A DNA stretch of 48,765 nucleotides from Syntrophaceticus schinkii (GCF_000946815.1 NZ_CDRZ01000259.1:1-48765), one strand, 5' to 3'. Shown: positions 1-7,732, counted from the stretch's first letter. The notes: generated by a model from the sequence alone, not told the origin. Numbers and translations: made by a program.

Positions 1-445
1 AACTGGAACATTGGGGACATTGGCTTTATGTTTCATTCATGGAAGTTCGGACTTTTTCAAGTTATCATTTTGTGGTTTTATTGTTTTTTGGCGGGTTCGA
101 ATCTTTTCTGGCTTTTCCTGTTACAGAAACAGGCGCAGCTATGCTAACAGTGGTTTTAGCGCCAGAGAGATAGCGGAGAAGATGCGTAATGCCTTGGAGT
201 ATATCAGGGACAGGAGCCTAGCACGTTATCTTTTTGACACATGCTAGTATGAAGGCGACTATTCGATGATATAGAGTGCCCCATGGAAAATAAATAATCA
301 AAAAATCGTTTCCTGAAGACAAAGATTTCAGGAGATATAAGTTTTTTACGCTTTCTCCAAGTACTATAAATGGAAATTCCGGAACAGTTAAAATGTAGAC
401 ATGTTAAATAATGGGAGCGCGGGTTCTGCTCTTTTTCAACCTCAC
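1..445. other. Non-coding left edge, no gene assigned
   Basis: No convincing gene is visible. A 78-codon plus-strand frame (11-247) has atypical composition and no good ribosome site; only its last 30 codons look protein-like, so it may be a gene remnant. The text around 3-22 (GGAACATTGGGGACATTGG) resembles the dispersed repeats at 2.42 kb. A short inverted repeat TCCTGAA/TTCAGGA lies near 310-332 without an adjacent T run. Confidence 0.4.
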
Positions 446-475
446 TTTACACAAATTCCTGTTTTTCGCTATAAT
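446..475 (+). promoter_or_regulatory. Sigma-A promoter of tRNA-Trp
   Basis: TTTACA (446-451), an 18-base spacer, then a perfect TATAAT (470-475). It ends 14 bases before the tRNA 5' end, which suits a short-leader tRNA transcript. Confidence 0.7.
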
Positions 476-489
476 GATAATACAGATAC

Positions 490-565
490 AGGGGTGTAGC
501 TCAATTGGTAGAGTAGCGGACTCCAAATCCGTTGGTTGCGGGTTCGATCCCTGCCACCCCTGCCA
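490..565 (+). tRNA. tRNA-Trp (CCA anticodon)
   Basis: The full cloverleaf can be drawn. The 7-bp acceptor stem AGGGGTG pairs with CACCCCT, the anticodon loop CTCCAAA gives anticodon CCA, the T arm carries GGTTCGATCC, the discriminator is G, and the CCA tail is encoded. It decodes UGG as tryptophan. A single tRNA with its own promoter and terminator. Confidence 0.95.
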
Positions 566-575
566 GAGAAAAGTC

Positions 576-611
576 AACAATAACGGAGCTTTGAGGCTCC
601 GTTATTGTTTT
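576..611 (+). terminator. Rho-independent terminator of tRNA-Trp
   Basis: A perfect 14-bp stem (576-589 with 596-609) around a 6-base loop is followed by a T run. It lies 10 bases after the tRNA. Confidence 0.85.
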
Positions 612-669
612 CGTATAATCCATTAGCTTTATTACCGGAACTTCATTGTTATCTGAGATGTTCGGAAAA

Positions 670-873
670 TCATTCTTTAGTTGATGACCACATCTGCTCA
701 ATAATCTTTTTATTCGTTTCCGAAATTTCATTTAATCTCTCCAATATGGAATCCTGTGTCTTGGACATTTTGTGCACTGCACAAAATCCTTTCACTATGA
801 GGACTATTATAGCAGCAACAACCAGCAGATTTACTATTGTCCATGCAAAAGTGGTTAATGATAACTGCATCAT
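670..873 (-). CDS. Small single-pass membrane protein, unknown function
   Basis: A 67-residue protein that I do not recognise. Residues about 8-30 are one strongly hydrophobic segment (VNLLVVAAIIVLIVKGF). The rest is charged and probably helical or coiled coil (RLNEISETNKKIIEQ), so the likely topology is one N-terminal anchor with a short cytoplasmic tail. The start is supported by a purine-rich ribosome site (AGGGGGAG) 3-8 bases before the ATG. An overlapping plus-strand frame (605-910) has no such site and was discarded. It lies between tRNA-Trp and the divergent dinB. Length and layout resemble small membrane proteins of sporeformers, but no family is assigned. Confidence 0.65.
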   Translation of the reverse strand: MMQLSLTTFAWTIVNLLVVAAIIVLIVKGFCAVHKMSKTQDSILERLNEISETNKKIIEQMWSSTKE

Positions 874-960
874 GATCTCCCCCTCTTTTTATTTAAACAA
901 TTCGTTATAAAGGAAGACAATTCCTGCCATATTACGTCATGAATAGCCAGCATTCCCCCC

Positions 961-989
961 TTGCGAAGAACATGTGTTTGATTTATAAT
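961..989 (+). promoter_or_regulatory. dinB promoter with embedded LexA (SOS) box
   Basis: TTGCGA (961-966), a 17-base spacer and TATAAT (984-989). The spacer contains AGAACATGTGTTTG (967-980), whose inner 12 bases fit the Gram-positive LexA/DinR core GAACRNRYGTTY exactly; only the outer base at each end of the 14-base consensus differs. A repressor bound here would block RNA polymerase directly. Position also argues for the GTG start at 1023. Confidence 0.75.
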
Positions 990-1022
990 AAAATGAAACT
1001 CATGTTCGGGGGATGGTTTAAA

Positions 1023-2213
1023 GTGGACCGTGCTATTCTGCTTGCGGATATGAACTCCTTTTTTGCCAGTGTGCACCAGGCACTGGATCCGGAATTGCGG
1101 GGCAAGCCAGTTATTGTTGCCGGGGATCCTGAAAAACGTCATGGAATCGTTCTGACAGCCAGTTATGAAGCCAAGAAAAAAGGTGTAAAAACAGGGATAG
1201 TGGTTTGGGAAGCACGCCAGCGCTGCCCGGAGGGGATTTTTATCAAACCGCAGTTCCATCTTTATGTGGACTTCTCCAGCCGCATCCTGCGCATTATGAA
1301 TGATTTCACACCCCTGGTAGAGCCCTTTTCCATTGATGAAGCGTTTATGGATGTTACCGGTTCTCAGAAGCTCTTTGGCTCCCCTGTAGAAATCGCTAGG
1401 CAGTTGAAGGAGCGCATCCGCGGGGAAATCGGGATCACCTGCAGTGTCGGGGTGGGTCCCAATAAACTGCTGGCCAAAATGGCCGCGGATCTACAAAAGC
1501 CTGATGGTTTGACAGTGATGCCCCGTAACAAGATGCCTGTTCTTTTATGGCAGCTGCCGGTCAGAGAGCTTTTCGGTGTGGGACACCGCTATGAGCAGCA
1601 CCTCCATAAGCTGAACATCTACACCATCGGGGACCTGGCTAAATACCCGGTAGGCATTCTCAAGAAAAAGTTCGGCCTCAACGGTGAAACACTGTGGCTG
1701 AGCGCCAATGGCATCGATTCCAGCCCGGTGGAGCCGGACAGCCTCAACCGTGTGAAAAGTATCGGCCAGCAGATCACCCTTCCCAGGGACTACAGGGGAA
1801 ATGAAGTCAATGTGGTCATCCTGGAACTGGCTGATCTGGTGGCCTACCGGGTGCGAGCCGGGGAGTATCTGGGAAAGACCGTGTCTCTTTCCCTCAAAGA
1901 CACCAACTTCTGTTGGCTTTCCAGGATGCGGACACTGCACAAGCCCACCAATCTCGCCGCGGATATTTCTGCGGCTGCCTTTGACCTGCTGCAGAAACAC
2001 TGGTCCCCCCGCTGGCCTGTACGGCTGGTAGGTGTAACCCTGACCAATCTCTTCCCCTCCAGGATAGAACAGATGGAGCTTTTCGGCAACAGGGAAAAGA
2101 TCCGGGGAATAGAAAAGGCCTGCGACCAGGTTCGGGAACGCTATGGAAAAACAGCTGTCTTCCGGGCGGTTTCTTTGAAAGAGGGGTGCCTTGAACATGT
2201 GCGTTACCTTTAA
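1023..2213 (+). CDS. dinB: DNA polymerase IV (Y-family translesion polymerase)
   Basis: A 396-residue, full-length Y-family polymerase that copies past damaged bases. The catalytic acidic residues are visible: D9 in the N-terminal ADMNSFFASV motif, and D105/E106 in SIDEAFMDVTG. These are followed by the thumb helix-hairpin-helix (VGPNKLLAKMAAD, GVGHRYEQHLHKL) and a little-finger domain. An ATG at 939 would add 28 residues of poor composition upstream of the mapped promoter, so GTG 1023 is preferred; it has GGGGGA nine bases upstream. The SOS box in its promoter predicts induction by DNA damage. It is monocistronic and ends just before a repeat-rich intergenic region. No beta-clamp motif was confirmed. 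Confidence 0.93.
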   Translation: MDRAILLADMNSFFASVHQALDPELRGKPVIVAGDPEKRHGIVLTASYEAKKKGVKTGIVVWEARQRCPEGIFIKPQFHLYVDFSSRILRIMNDFTPLVEPFSIDEAFMDVTGSQKLFGSPVEIARQLKERIRGEIGITCSVGVGPNKLLAKMAADLQKPDGLTVMPRNKMPVLLWQLPVRELFGVGHRYEQHLHKLNIYTIGDLAKYPVGILKKKFGLNGETLWLSANGIDSSPVEPDSLNRVKSIGQQITLPRDYRGNEVNVVILELADLVAYRVRAGEYLGKTVSLSLKDTNFCWLSRMRTLHKPTNLAADISAAAFDLLQKHWSPRWPVRLVGVTLTNLFPSRIEQMELFGNREKIRGIEKACDQVRERYGKTAVFRAVSLKEGCLEHVRYL

Positions 2214-2216
2214 TAC

Positions 2217-2229
2217 GGGGTCAGGCTTG
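2217..2229 (+). repeat. 13-base repeat GGGGTCAGGCTTG, copy 1
   Basis: Directly after the dinB stop. The same 13 bases occur inverted at 5194-5206, also just beyond a gene's 3' end. Such copies are commonly scattered through genomes of this group. Confidence 0.5.
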
Positions 2230-2306
2230 CTTTATTGCTTTATTCATCAGGTCAGTAATCGGAGATCCTTGCAGTTTATTTCCAAGCAACAGGACAATCT
2301 ATCTTT

Positions 2307-2370
2307 CCGACCTCCCGGCTTTCAACACTATTCTGACTTCTGACCTCTGGCATCCAACCTCTGTTTTCCG
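2307..2370. repeat. Degenerate heptad repeat, locus A
   Basis: Reads as successive 7-base units of the type TTCTGAC TTCTGAC CTCTGGC ATCCAAC CTCTGTT. Related arrays lie at 12902-12930 (inverted) and 41555-41601, each in intergenic DNA. Confidence 0.55.
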
Positions 2371-2423
2371 CCCGGGCGGCACCAACAGAGGATGAAAACA
2401 GAATGCCGGAGTCATGTAATATT

Positions 2424-2453
2424 GGTGACATAGAACAACCGCCCCCTGTCACC
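2424..2453. repeat. Palindromic element with variable arms, copy 1
   Basis: Arms GGTGACA (2424-2430) and TGTCACC (2447-2453) enclose a C-rich core ending CCGCCCC. The layout matches the element that follows at 2461. Confidence 0.55.
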
Positions 2454-2460
2454 TCATCGA

Positions 2461-2487
2461 GAGACGCGAGAACCGTCCCCGCGTCTC
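2461..2487. repeat. Palindromic element with variable arms, copy 2
   Basis: Arms GAGACGC (2461-2467) and GCGTCTC (2481-2487) surround GAGAACCGTCCCC. The arms differ from the neighbouring copy but are again perfectly complementary. The element ends one base before the ribosome site of the next gene. Confidence 0.65.
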
Positions 2488-2503
2488 AGGAGGTATGATT
2501 GCT

Positions 2504-2854
2504 GTGAGCATCTATAATAATAATAATAATAAACTGTGGGAAAGCCACCGGGTCATCCTCCCGGAGTTTCGGGAAAAGGTTATCTGCAAATGCCGGGATT
2601 GCCGGTACCACGTTTTGATTCAGGGGAAAGAAGAGGTGCGGTGGGGTTGTATAGAAAGATACAAAGAACTATGGTCAAGACCCCCGGAGAGTACACCTGT
2701 GCTTGTTCTCTTGAAATTGGTGGGAGAAGAAGGGTTGTGTAAAATATTAGGCAGGGGGGATCCCGCTGCCCGTGCTTGTGGTTACTTCAAGCGAAAGCTA
2801 CCCCTAAAACACTACAACGCAAATGAATCCCCCCACCATAAAGCTATTTTTTAA
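2504..2854 (+). CDS. Cysteine-rich small protein, unknown function
   Basis: About 116 residues; family not recognised. Six cysteines are spread through it: CKCRDC near residues 27-32, WGC, GLC and ACGYF, suggesting metal binding or a zinc ribbon-like fold. The central part (RVILPEFREKV, LVLLKLVGEEGLCKILGRG) has normal coding character. AGGAGG at 2488-2493 sits one base before an ATG (2495) and ten before GTG 2504, so GTG is preferred. Six to seven AAT triplets (about 2512-2532) encode an Asn run near the N terminus, an in-frame microsatellite. It is a single gene between repeats and a terminator, with no operon partner. Confidence 0.6.
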   Translation: MSIYNNNNNKLWESHRVILPEFREKVICKCRDCRYHVLIQGKEEVRWGCIERYKELWSRPPESTPVLVLLKLVGEEGLCKILGRGDPAARACGYFKRKLPLKHYNANESPHHKAIF

Positions 2855-2968
2855 CGAGAGCATTCCCATCATCAATACCCGGTATATTAATGCTGATGAT
2901 GGAAAAGGGCGGGTGTTTTAAAATAGTAAGAAGACGTTAACTTAAGGCCTGCTCAAGAAGACCAAATC

Positions 2969-3006
2969 AAAAAAGCTGGTCCCTGTATATAGGACCAGCT
3001 TTTTTT
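2969..3006. terminator. Bidirectional terminator
   Basis: The stem AGCTGGTCC/GGACCAGCT (2974-2982 with 2992-3000) is flanked by an A run on the left and a T run on the right. It can stop the cysteine-rich gene from the left and hcp transcripts from the right. A further inverted repeat CCATCATCA/TGATGATGG lies at about 2868-2903. Confidence 0.8.
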
Positions 3007-3144
3007 CCTCATTCGGTTACCCGGAAATGACACTGACAGCAGGTATATTCACCAGGTGCCTCCCCTTTATCCCTCGTGGTATTTCCTTAAATTGTTGATC
3101 CGTAATTCGGATAATATCCATATAACAACCATCCCGTTTTTATT

Positions 3145-4428
3145 TTATCCAAGAAGAGCCTTGATATCCTCCTCCGGCGTTGTGATCGGCTGGATGTTGT
3201 AGTTATCCTGAAGCACCTTGAGCACATTCGGTGTCAGAAATGCCGGAAGAGTTGGGCCAAGACGGATATCCTTAATACCAAGGTGCAGAAGTGTCAGGAG
3301 AATGGATACCGCCTTCTGTTCGAACCAGGAGAGCACCATGCTCAACGGCAGGTCATTGACTCCACAATTGAAGGCATCAGCCAGAGCAACTGCCACCTGG
3401 ATGGCTGAATAGGCATTATTGCACTGCCCCATATCCAAAAGGCGCGGAATCCCGTCGATTTCACCCAGGTCCAGATAGTTGAAGCGATACTTTCCACAAC
3501 CCAGAGTCAGGATTATACAGTCCTGCGGCAGCTTTTGGACAAACTCGGTGTAGTACTTTCGGCTGGAACGTGCGCCATCACAGCCGCCAACCAGGAAGAA
3601 GTGGCGAATCTTACCTGACTTAACTGCTTCGATAACCTGATCAGCTATTTTGAGAACAGCCTGGTGGTGGAAACCGGTCATTGTTGTGGGACCAGGATTT
3701 TCCGCCAGGGGTTCCAGTGTCAGGGCCTTTTCGATCACCGGGGTAAAGTCACGGTTTTCAATATGCACAACACCTGGAAGATCCGCGATACCACAGGTAA
3801 ACATGCGATCCCTGTAAGAATCCCGGGGCAGCAGCACGCAGTTGGTGGTTCCCAAGATGGCACCTGAAAATTCCTCAAACTCCTTCCTCTGGTTCTGCCA
3901 GGCGGTACCATAGTTGCCCACCAGGTGCGAGAATTTTTTCAATTCAGGATAAGCCAGTCCCGGAAGCATCTCCCCATGGGTATAGACATTGATTCCCTTG
4001 CCCTCTGACTGCTTCAAGAGTTCATAGAGGTCAAGAAAATCATGCCCAGTCACCACAATGCCGGGTCCGCTCTTTGTTCCTACCTGCACCTTTGTCGGTT
4101 CCATCTCTCCAAAACGTTCTACATGAGCCTTATCCAGCAGTTCCATCGCCCGCAGGTTGATCTCCCCGGCTTTGAGCAGCAGCTTGATGTGACTGTCTAA
4201 ATTAAAGTTGACATTGGTCAGTGTCGAAAACAGCGCTTCTGCCAAAAAAGCATCCACCTGTTCATCATGGGCGCCGAGTTCCCGCGCATGGTAGGCATAA
4301 GCAGCGATTCCCTTAAGAGAAATAACAAGCGTATCCTGGATGCCGGCAATATCCGGGTCCTTCCCACAAACTCCGGATTTGGTGCAGCCGGTACCTTTCG
4401 CAGTCTGTTCACATTGATAACAAAACAT
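3145..4428 (-). CDS. hcp: Hybrid cluster protein (hydroxylamine reductase), short class
   Basis: A 427-residue hybrid-cluster protein; the family reduces hydroxylamine in vitro and handles nitric oxide in vivo. The N terminus gives the proximal cluster motif C3-x2-C6-x8-C15-x5-C21. Hybrid-cluster ligand regions are present in the C-terminal half (TTNCVLLP, FFLVGGCDGARSSRKYY, ILTLGCGKYRFN, LDMGQCNNAYSA). At about 427 residues it is shorter than the roughly 550-residue class I proteins and matches the compact class III form that lacks a helical domain. ATG has AGGAGGGAGAAAG before it. The Rrf2 regulator gene lies immediately upstream on the same strand, suggesting control by an Fe-S sensor of nitrosative or redox stress. 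Confidence 0.93.
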   Translation of the reverse strand: MFCYQCEQTAKGTGCTKSGVCGKDPDIAGIQDTLVISLKGIAAYAYHARELGAHDEQVDAFLAEALFSTLTNVNFNLDSHIKLLLKAGEINLRAMELLDKAHVERFGEMEPTKVQVGTKSGPGIVVTGHDFLDLYELLKQSEGKGINVYTHGEMLPGLAYPELKKFSHLVGNYGTAWQNQRKEFEEFSGAILGTTNCVLLPRDSYRDRMFTCGIADLPGVVHIENRDFTPVIEKALTLEPLAENPGPTTMTGFHHQAVLKIADQVIEAVKSGKIRHFFLVGGCDGARSSRKYYTEFVQKLPQDCIILTLGCGKYRFNYLDLGEIDGIPRLLDMGQCNNAYSAIQVAVALADAFNCGVNDLPLSMVLSWFEQKAVSILLTLLHLGIKDIRLGPTLPAFLTPNVLKVLQDNYNIQPITTPEEDIKALLG

Positions 4429-4466
4429 CTTTCTCCCTCCTAAATTTTTAATACAAGATGTTTTTT

Positions 4467-4516
4467 GTCCACATTAGGCAATAAAAAATTTGCTCTTCAA
4501 GATAACATTAGTCCAT
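4467..4516 (-). promoter_or_regulatory. Candidate hcp promoter with two Rrf2 half-sites
   Basis: On the minus strand TTGAAG, 18 bases, TAATGT forms a plausible promoter. GTGGAC (4467-4472) overlaps its -10 and ATGGAC (4511-4516) lies upstream. Both match half of the dyad found at the regulator's own promoter. Only half-sites are present, so binding is uncertain. Confidence 0.45.
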
Positions 4517-4566
4517 TTTGAACCAAGAAAGAAACACCTTCATTTTTCCACATGCAAACTTGGCTT

Positions 4567-5001
4567 TTACTCACCACCTTCCACAAAACCACCTTCACGT
4601 ACCTGTTCCACCAAATCTAGTAATGTAATCTGACATAAAAAACCTGCGATCCTTTGTTCCAGTTGCAGCCAATTACCTTTAAGGACACACTTTGGAGCCC
4701 GGGGGCAGCCATCTTTGCCAAGAAAACACTTGTTCATCACCAGTTTGCCCTGCATGGTCTCGATAATCTCCAGCAGATTGATCTCATCAGGCTCCCTGGC
4801 CAGCATAAACCCCCCATAGGCGCCACGGTGTGAAAGGACCAAACCACCGCGGGTTAACTTCTGCAAGATCTTTTGCAGGTATTCCAGTGGTACCTCCTGC
4901 TTTTCAGCGATCTCTCCGGCTGTTACTTCTACACCGGGATGGAGACCCAGGTGTACAAGTGCCCGAATACTGTAATCTGTATTGCGTCTGATAATTTCCA
5001 T
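4567..5001 (-). CDS. Rrf2-family Fe-S transcription regulator (NsrR/IscR-like)
   Basis: A 144-residue Rrf2 protein. An N-terminal winged helix-turn-helix (DYSIRALVHLG, AGEIAEKQEVPLEYLQKILQKL, GGLVLSHRGAYGGF) is followed by the cluster-binding loop C-x6-C-x5-C (CFLGKDGCPRAPKC). That spacing is like IscR and NsrR, which hold a [2Fe-2S] or [4Fe-4S] cluster. Its own promoter overlaps a near-perfect dyad, indicating autorepression, and hcp follows 138 bases downstream. Adjacency to hcp favours a nitric-oxide sensor, but an Isc-type role cannot be excluded. The start ATG has AAGGGTGAT upstream. Confidence 0.88.
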   Translation of the reverse strand: MEIIRRNTDYSIRALVHLGLHPGVEVTAGEIAEKQEVPLEYLQKILQKLTRGGLVLSHRGAYGGFMLAREPDEINLLEIIETMQGKLVMNKCFLGKDGCPRAPKCVLKGNWLQLEQRIAGFLCQITLLDLVEQVREGGFVEGGE

Positions 5002-5019
5002 GGTAAGATCACCCTTCTT

Positions 5020-5055
5020 GTGGACAATTATAGTCCACTATCATTTACATGTCAA
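5020..5055 (-). promoter_or_regulatory. Consensus promoter and Rrf2 operator of the regulator gene
   Basis: Minus strand: TTGACA (5050-5055), exactly 17 bases, TATAAT (5027-5032), a perfect sigma-A promoter. The dyad GTGGACAATTATAGTCCAC (5020-5038) covers the -10, with arms GTGGAC/GTCCAC and a 7-base centre. This is the layout of an autorepressed promoter. Confidence 0.8.
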
Positions 5056-5193
5056 TAGTTTTTATAAAATATTTGTTATTTTTAATTTGGAGAATGGTAG
5101 AAGGAGTTATAAACTAAATTTACTATGAAACTCCCTTCTATGGTAAAGCGATAAATCAGGATAGCATAATAATAAGTAAATAACTCAATTACT

Positions 5194-5206
5194 CAAGCCT
5201 GACCCC
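5194..5206 (-). repeat. 13-base repeat, copy 2 (inverted)
   Basis: CAAGCCTGACCCC is the exact reverse complement of the copy at 2217-2229. It lies between the regulator's upstream region and the fusA terminator. Confidence 0.5.
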
Positions 5207-5210
5207 ATTC

Positions 5211-5246
5211 AAAAAAAGGCCGTCTCTTTGAGACAGCCTTTTTTTT
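5211..5246. terminator. Terminator of the EF-G-like gene
   Basis: GGCcGTCTC-ttt-GAGACaGCC hairpin (5218-5238) flanked by an A run (5211-5217) and a T run, so it can work in both directions. It lies 10 bases beyond the fusA stop. Confidence 0.8.
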
Positions 5247-5255
5247 GACGTTTAT

Positions 5256-7298
5256 TTATTCTTTTTCCTGTTCTGCTTTGCGTTTTTCGATTATCTCCTG
5301 TGCTGTGCGTGCAGGGACCTCTTCGTAACTGGCGAAATCCATCTTGAAGGAGCCGCGTCCCTGGGTGATCGACTTCAAAGCGATTGGGTAATCTTGTATT
5401 TCGGCAAGGGGCACCTGGGCCTTGATCAACTGCATTCCACCCTCCTGGGGTTCCATGCCCATGATTCTGCCGCGTTTTCCGTTGAGGTCACCCATAATGT
5501 CACCCATGAACTGTTCAGGAACCAGAATCTCCATATCCATGAGCGGTTCCAAAAGAACGGGATCTGCCTTTTCCATACCCTTCTTGTAAGCCATAGAAGC
5601 GGCGATCTTAAAGGCCATTTCTGAAGAGTCTACCGGGTGATAAGATCCATCATAGAGTGTTGCCTTGAGCCCGATGACCGGGTATCCTGCCAAAATCCCT
5701 TCAACAATCGCTTCCCTGAGTCCTTTTTCCACAGCCGGGAAGTACTGTCTGGGGACTGCACCACCAAAAACTTTTTCTTCGAAAACAAACTCATCATCGG
5801 TATTGGGTTCAAGTGTTAACCAAACATGGCCATACTGGCCGCGCCCACCGGTCTGCTTCTTGTACTTACCTTCTTGCTGGACCTTTCCCCTAAGGGTCTC
5901 GCGGTACGGAATACTCGGTGTCTTGGAAGTAACCTCTACCCCAAACTTCTGGTGAAGCCGCTCCAAAACAATATCCAGATGGGTTTCACCTGTACCGGTA
6001 AGAACAGTTTCTTTTGTTTCCGCATTCTTTTCGATGCGCAGTGTGGGATCTGCCTCGATCAGTTTCCCTATAGCACCGCTGAGCTTATCCTCATCACCCT
6101 TGCTCTTGGGCTCGATAGCAACGGAAAGCATCGGTTCAGGGAATTCAACACCGGGAAGCTTCACCTGGTTATCTTTTTTGCAGAGGGTATCCCCGGTTTC
6201 TGTTTCCTGGAGTTTGGCAAGAACAGCTATATCTCCTGCCTTTACCTCATCCAGTGTTTCCTGGTTTTTCCCGCGCATTGTAAAGATCTGCCCGATTTTT
6301 TCTTCTTTTTCTCTATTGGGATTATAGACAGCACTGTCACTCTTCAAACTCCCTCCATAAACACGGAAGAAATTCAACTTACCCACATAGGGATCAGCGA
6401 GAGTTTTAAAAACAAGTGCAGCCTGCGGTTCCTCTGTCAGCGGCTTCTCAGCGATATCCACCGGAGAGGGGACTATATCAGCCAGAAAATCGAGAAGATG
6501 CCTGATACCTGTATTGATCAATGCAGAACCACATAAAACCGGAACAAAACTGTTTGCCATGAAAGCAGTTTTTAAGCCGGTGTGTATTTCATCATCAGAG
6601 AGTTCCTCTCCGTCCAGGTATTTCAAGAGGAGTTCATCATCACCTTCAGCTGCCGCTTCTATAACTGCTTCTCTCGCTGACTGAGCGGCATCAATCATCT
6701 CTTCAGGGATCTCTTCATCCTGATAACTGCCATCTTTAGGGTTATACTTGTATGCCTTCATACTCAGCAGATCAACCACTCCGCTGAAGTTGTCCTCAGC
6801 TCCGATGGGTAGCTGTAAGGGGATGATATTCTTTTTAAAGAACTCTTTCATCTGTTTTAGAACACGATCAAAGTTGGCATTTTCTCTATCCATCTTATTG
6901 ATGAATACTACTTTGGGGAGATTAGTATTATCCGCTTCTCTCCAACCAATTTCCGTTTGTACTTCTATACCTGATACTGCACAAAGTACTAACAGTACAC
7001 TATCTGCAACCCGTAAAGCCCCCTTGACCTCGCCAAAAAAGTCGGCATATCCTGGTGTATCCAACAGGTTGATTTTGCAGTCCTTCCATTCACAGGGAGC
7101 CAGGGCTGTACTGACAGATATTTTCCTTTTTATTTCCTCAGGGAAATAATCGGTTGTTGCTGTGCCGTCATCAACCTTCCCTAGACGATTGGTATGTCCG
7201 GCATTAAAAAGCATCGCTTCAACAAGAGATGTTTTCCCCGCACCACCATGCCCTATAACAGCAATATTGCGTATGCGGGAGGATTCATAAACTTTCAA
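5256..7298 (-). CDS. fusA: Elongation factor G-like translational GTPase
   Basis: A 680-residue EF-G homologue. G1 is GHGGAGKTSLVEAML, G3 DTPGYADF, and G4 NKMD. Domain II and the EF-G III-V domains follow (HLDIVLERL, GGRGQYGHVWL, and the C-terminal LNGKRGRIMGM and QGRGSFKMDFASYEEVP). The GHGGAGKT P-loop and the lack of a switch II GHVDF form resemble the second EF-G type (EF-G-like, FusA2) more than the translocase of the str operon, so the main fusA is probably elsewhere. Start is TTG with AGAGGAGG 11 bases upstream. It is monocistronic with its own promoter and terminator. Confidence 0.88.
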   Translation of the reverse strand: MKVYESSRIRNIAVIGHGGAGKTSLVEAMLFNAGHTNRLGKVDDGTATTDYFPEEIKRKISVSTALAPCEWKDCKINLLDTPGYADFFGEVKGALRVADSVLLVLCAVSGIEVQTEIGWREADNTNLPKVVFINKMDRENANFDRVLKQMKEFFKKNIIPLQLPIGAEDNFSGVVDLLSMKAYKYNPKDGSYQDEEIPEEMIDAAQSAREAVIEAAAEGDDELLLKYLDGEELSDDEIHTGLKTAFMANSFVPVLCGSALINTGIRHLLDFLADIVPSPVDIAEKPLTEEPQAALVFKTLADPYVGKLNFFRVYGGSLKSDSAVYNPNREKEEKIGQIFTMRGKNQETLDEVKAGDIAVLAKLQETETGDTLCKKDNQVKLPGVEFPEPMLSVAIEPKSKGDEDKLSGAIGKLIEADPTLRIEKNAETKETVLTGTGETHLDIVLERLHQKFGVEVTSKTPSIPYRETLRGKVQQEGKYKKQTGGRGQYGHVWLTLEPNTDDEFVFEEKVFGGAVPRQYFPAVEKGLREAIVEGILAGYPVIGLKATLYDGSYHPVDSSEMAFKIAASMAYKKGMEKADPVLLEPLMDMEILVPEQFMGDIMGDLNGKRGRIMGMEPQEGGMQLIKAQVPLAEIQDYPIALKSITQGRGSFKMDFASYEEVPARTAQEIIEKRKAEQEKE

Positions 7299-7377
7299 AG
7301 CAGTTTTTCCCTCCTCTAAGTTAAAAAACCCGAATTATGTGTATAATCAATACTATTACTGAATATTTTACTGATTC

Positions 7378-7406
7378 ATTATATTATAGATTGACATTCA
7401 AGTCAA
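7378..7406 (-). promoter_or_regulatory. Promoter of the EF-G-like gene
   Basis: Minus strand: TTGACT (7401-7406), 17 bases, TATAAT (7378-7383). It gives an 80-base leader before the TTG start. Confidence 0.7.
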
Positions 7407-7499
7407 AAACAACCGATAAGACAAGATAAGACACAAACTGACTGTATAATTGGCTGCCACATTATATACAATATAAAAGGGTGCACAAAGGAGGTTTTC

Positions 7500-7691
7500 A
7501 TGGGACGACGAAACAGGGGTTTAATGTCTGAAAGGCTAAAGTACGAACTGGCTAAGGATATGGGAGTATTGGATATTGTGCAGAGTGAGGGTTGGGGAAG
7601 TGTCCCCTCCCGTGACTGCGGTAACCTGGTAAAACTCGCCATAGAAAGAGCCGAGCGCAGTCTCCAGACAGATAACCGGTTTCAGTCTTAA
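7500..7691 (+). CDS. sspF: Small acid-soluble spore protein, alpha/beta type
   Basis: A 63-residue DNA-binding spore protein close in layout to SspF. The first SASP signature is seen in LMSERLKYELAKDMGV, the second in GWGSVPSRDCGNLVKLAIERAE. Such proteins coat forespore DNA, lock it in A-like form and protect it from UV and peroxide. It shows the organism makes endospores. AAAGGAGG lies 6 bases before the ATG, and a terminator follows. A sigma-G promoter would be expected; CATTATA near 7460 is a possible -10 but no convincing -35 was found. Confidence 0.92.
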   Translation: MGRRNRGLMSERLKYELAKDMGVLDIVQSEGWGSVPSRDCGNLVKLAIERAERSLQTDNRFQS

Positions 7692-7708
7692 CTAACTAAG
7701 TGCACCCG

Positions 7709-7732
7709 ACCGGGGATGGTATCCCCGGTTTT
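7709..7732 (+). terminator. Terminator of sspF
   Basis: ACCGGGGAT/ATCCCCGGT stem (7709-7717 with 7721-7729) followed by TTTTATTTT. The inner core GGGGATGGTATCCCC also resembles the palindromic elements at 12964 and 46607. Confidence 0.8.

Noticed and set aside
11-247. 78-codon plus-strand frame at the window start
   Set aside because: No ribosome site, aromatic-rich low-quality composition in the first half, and no recognisable domain. At most a remnant.
605-910. 101-codon plus-strand frame opposite the small membrane protein
   Set aside because: No ribosome site, and it begins inside the tRNA-Trp terminator; the minus-strand frame has a good site and a clear membrane segment.
939-1022. Upstream ATG start for dinB
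   Set aside because: It lies before the -35 and SOS box; the added residues are not family-like, and GTG 1023 has a proper ribosome site.
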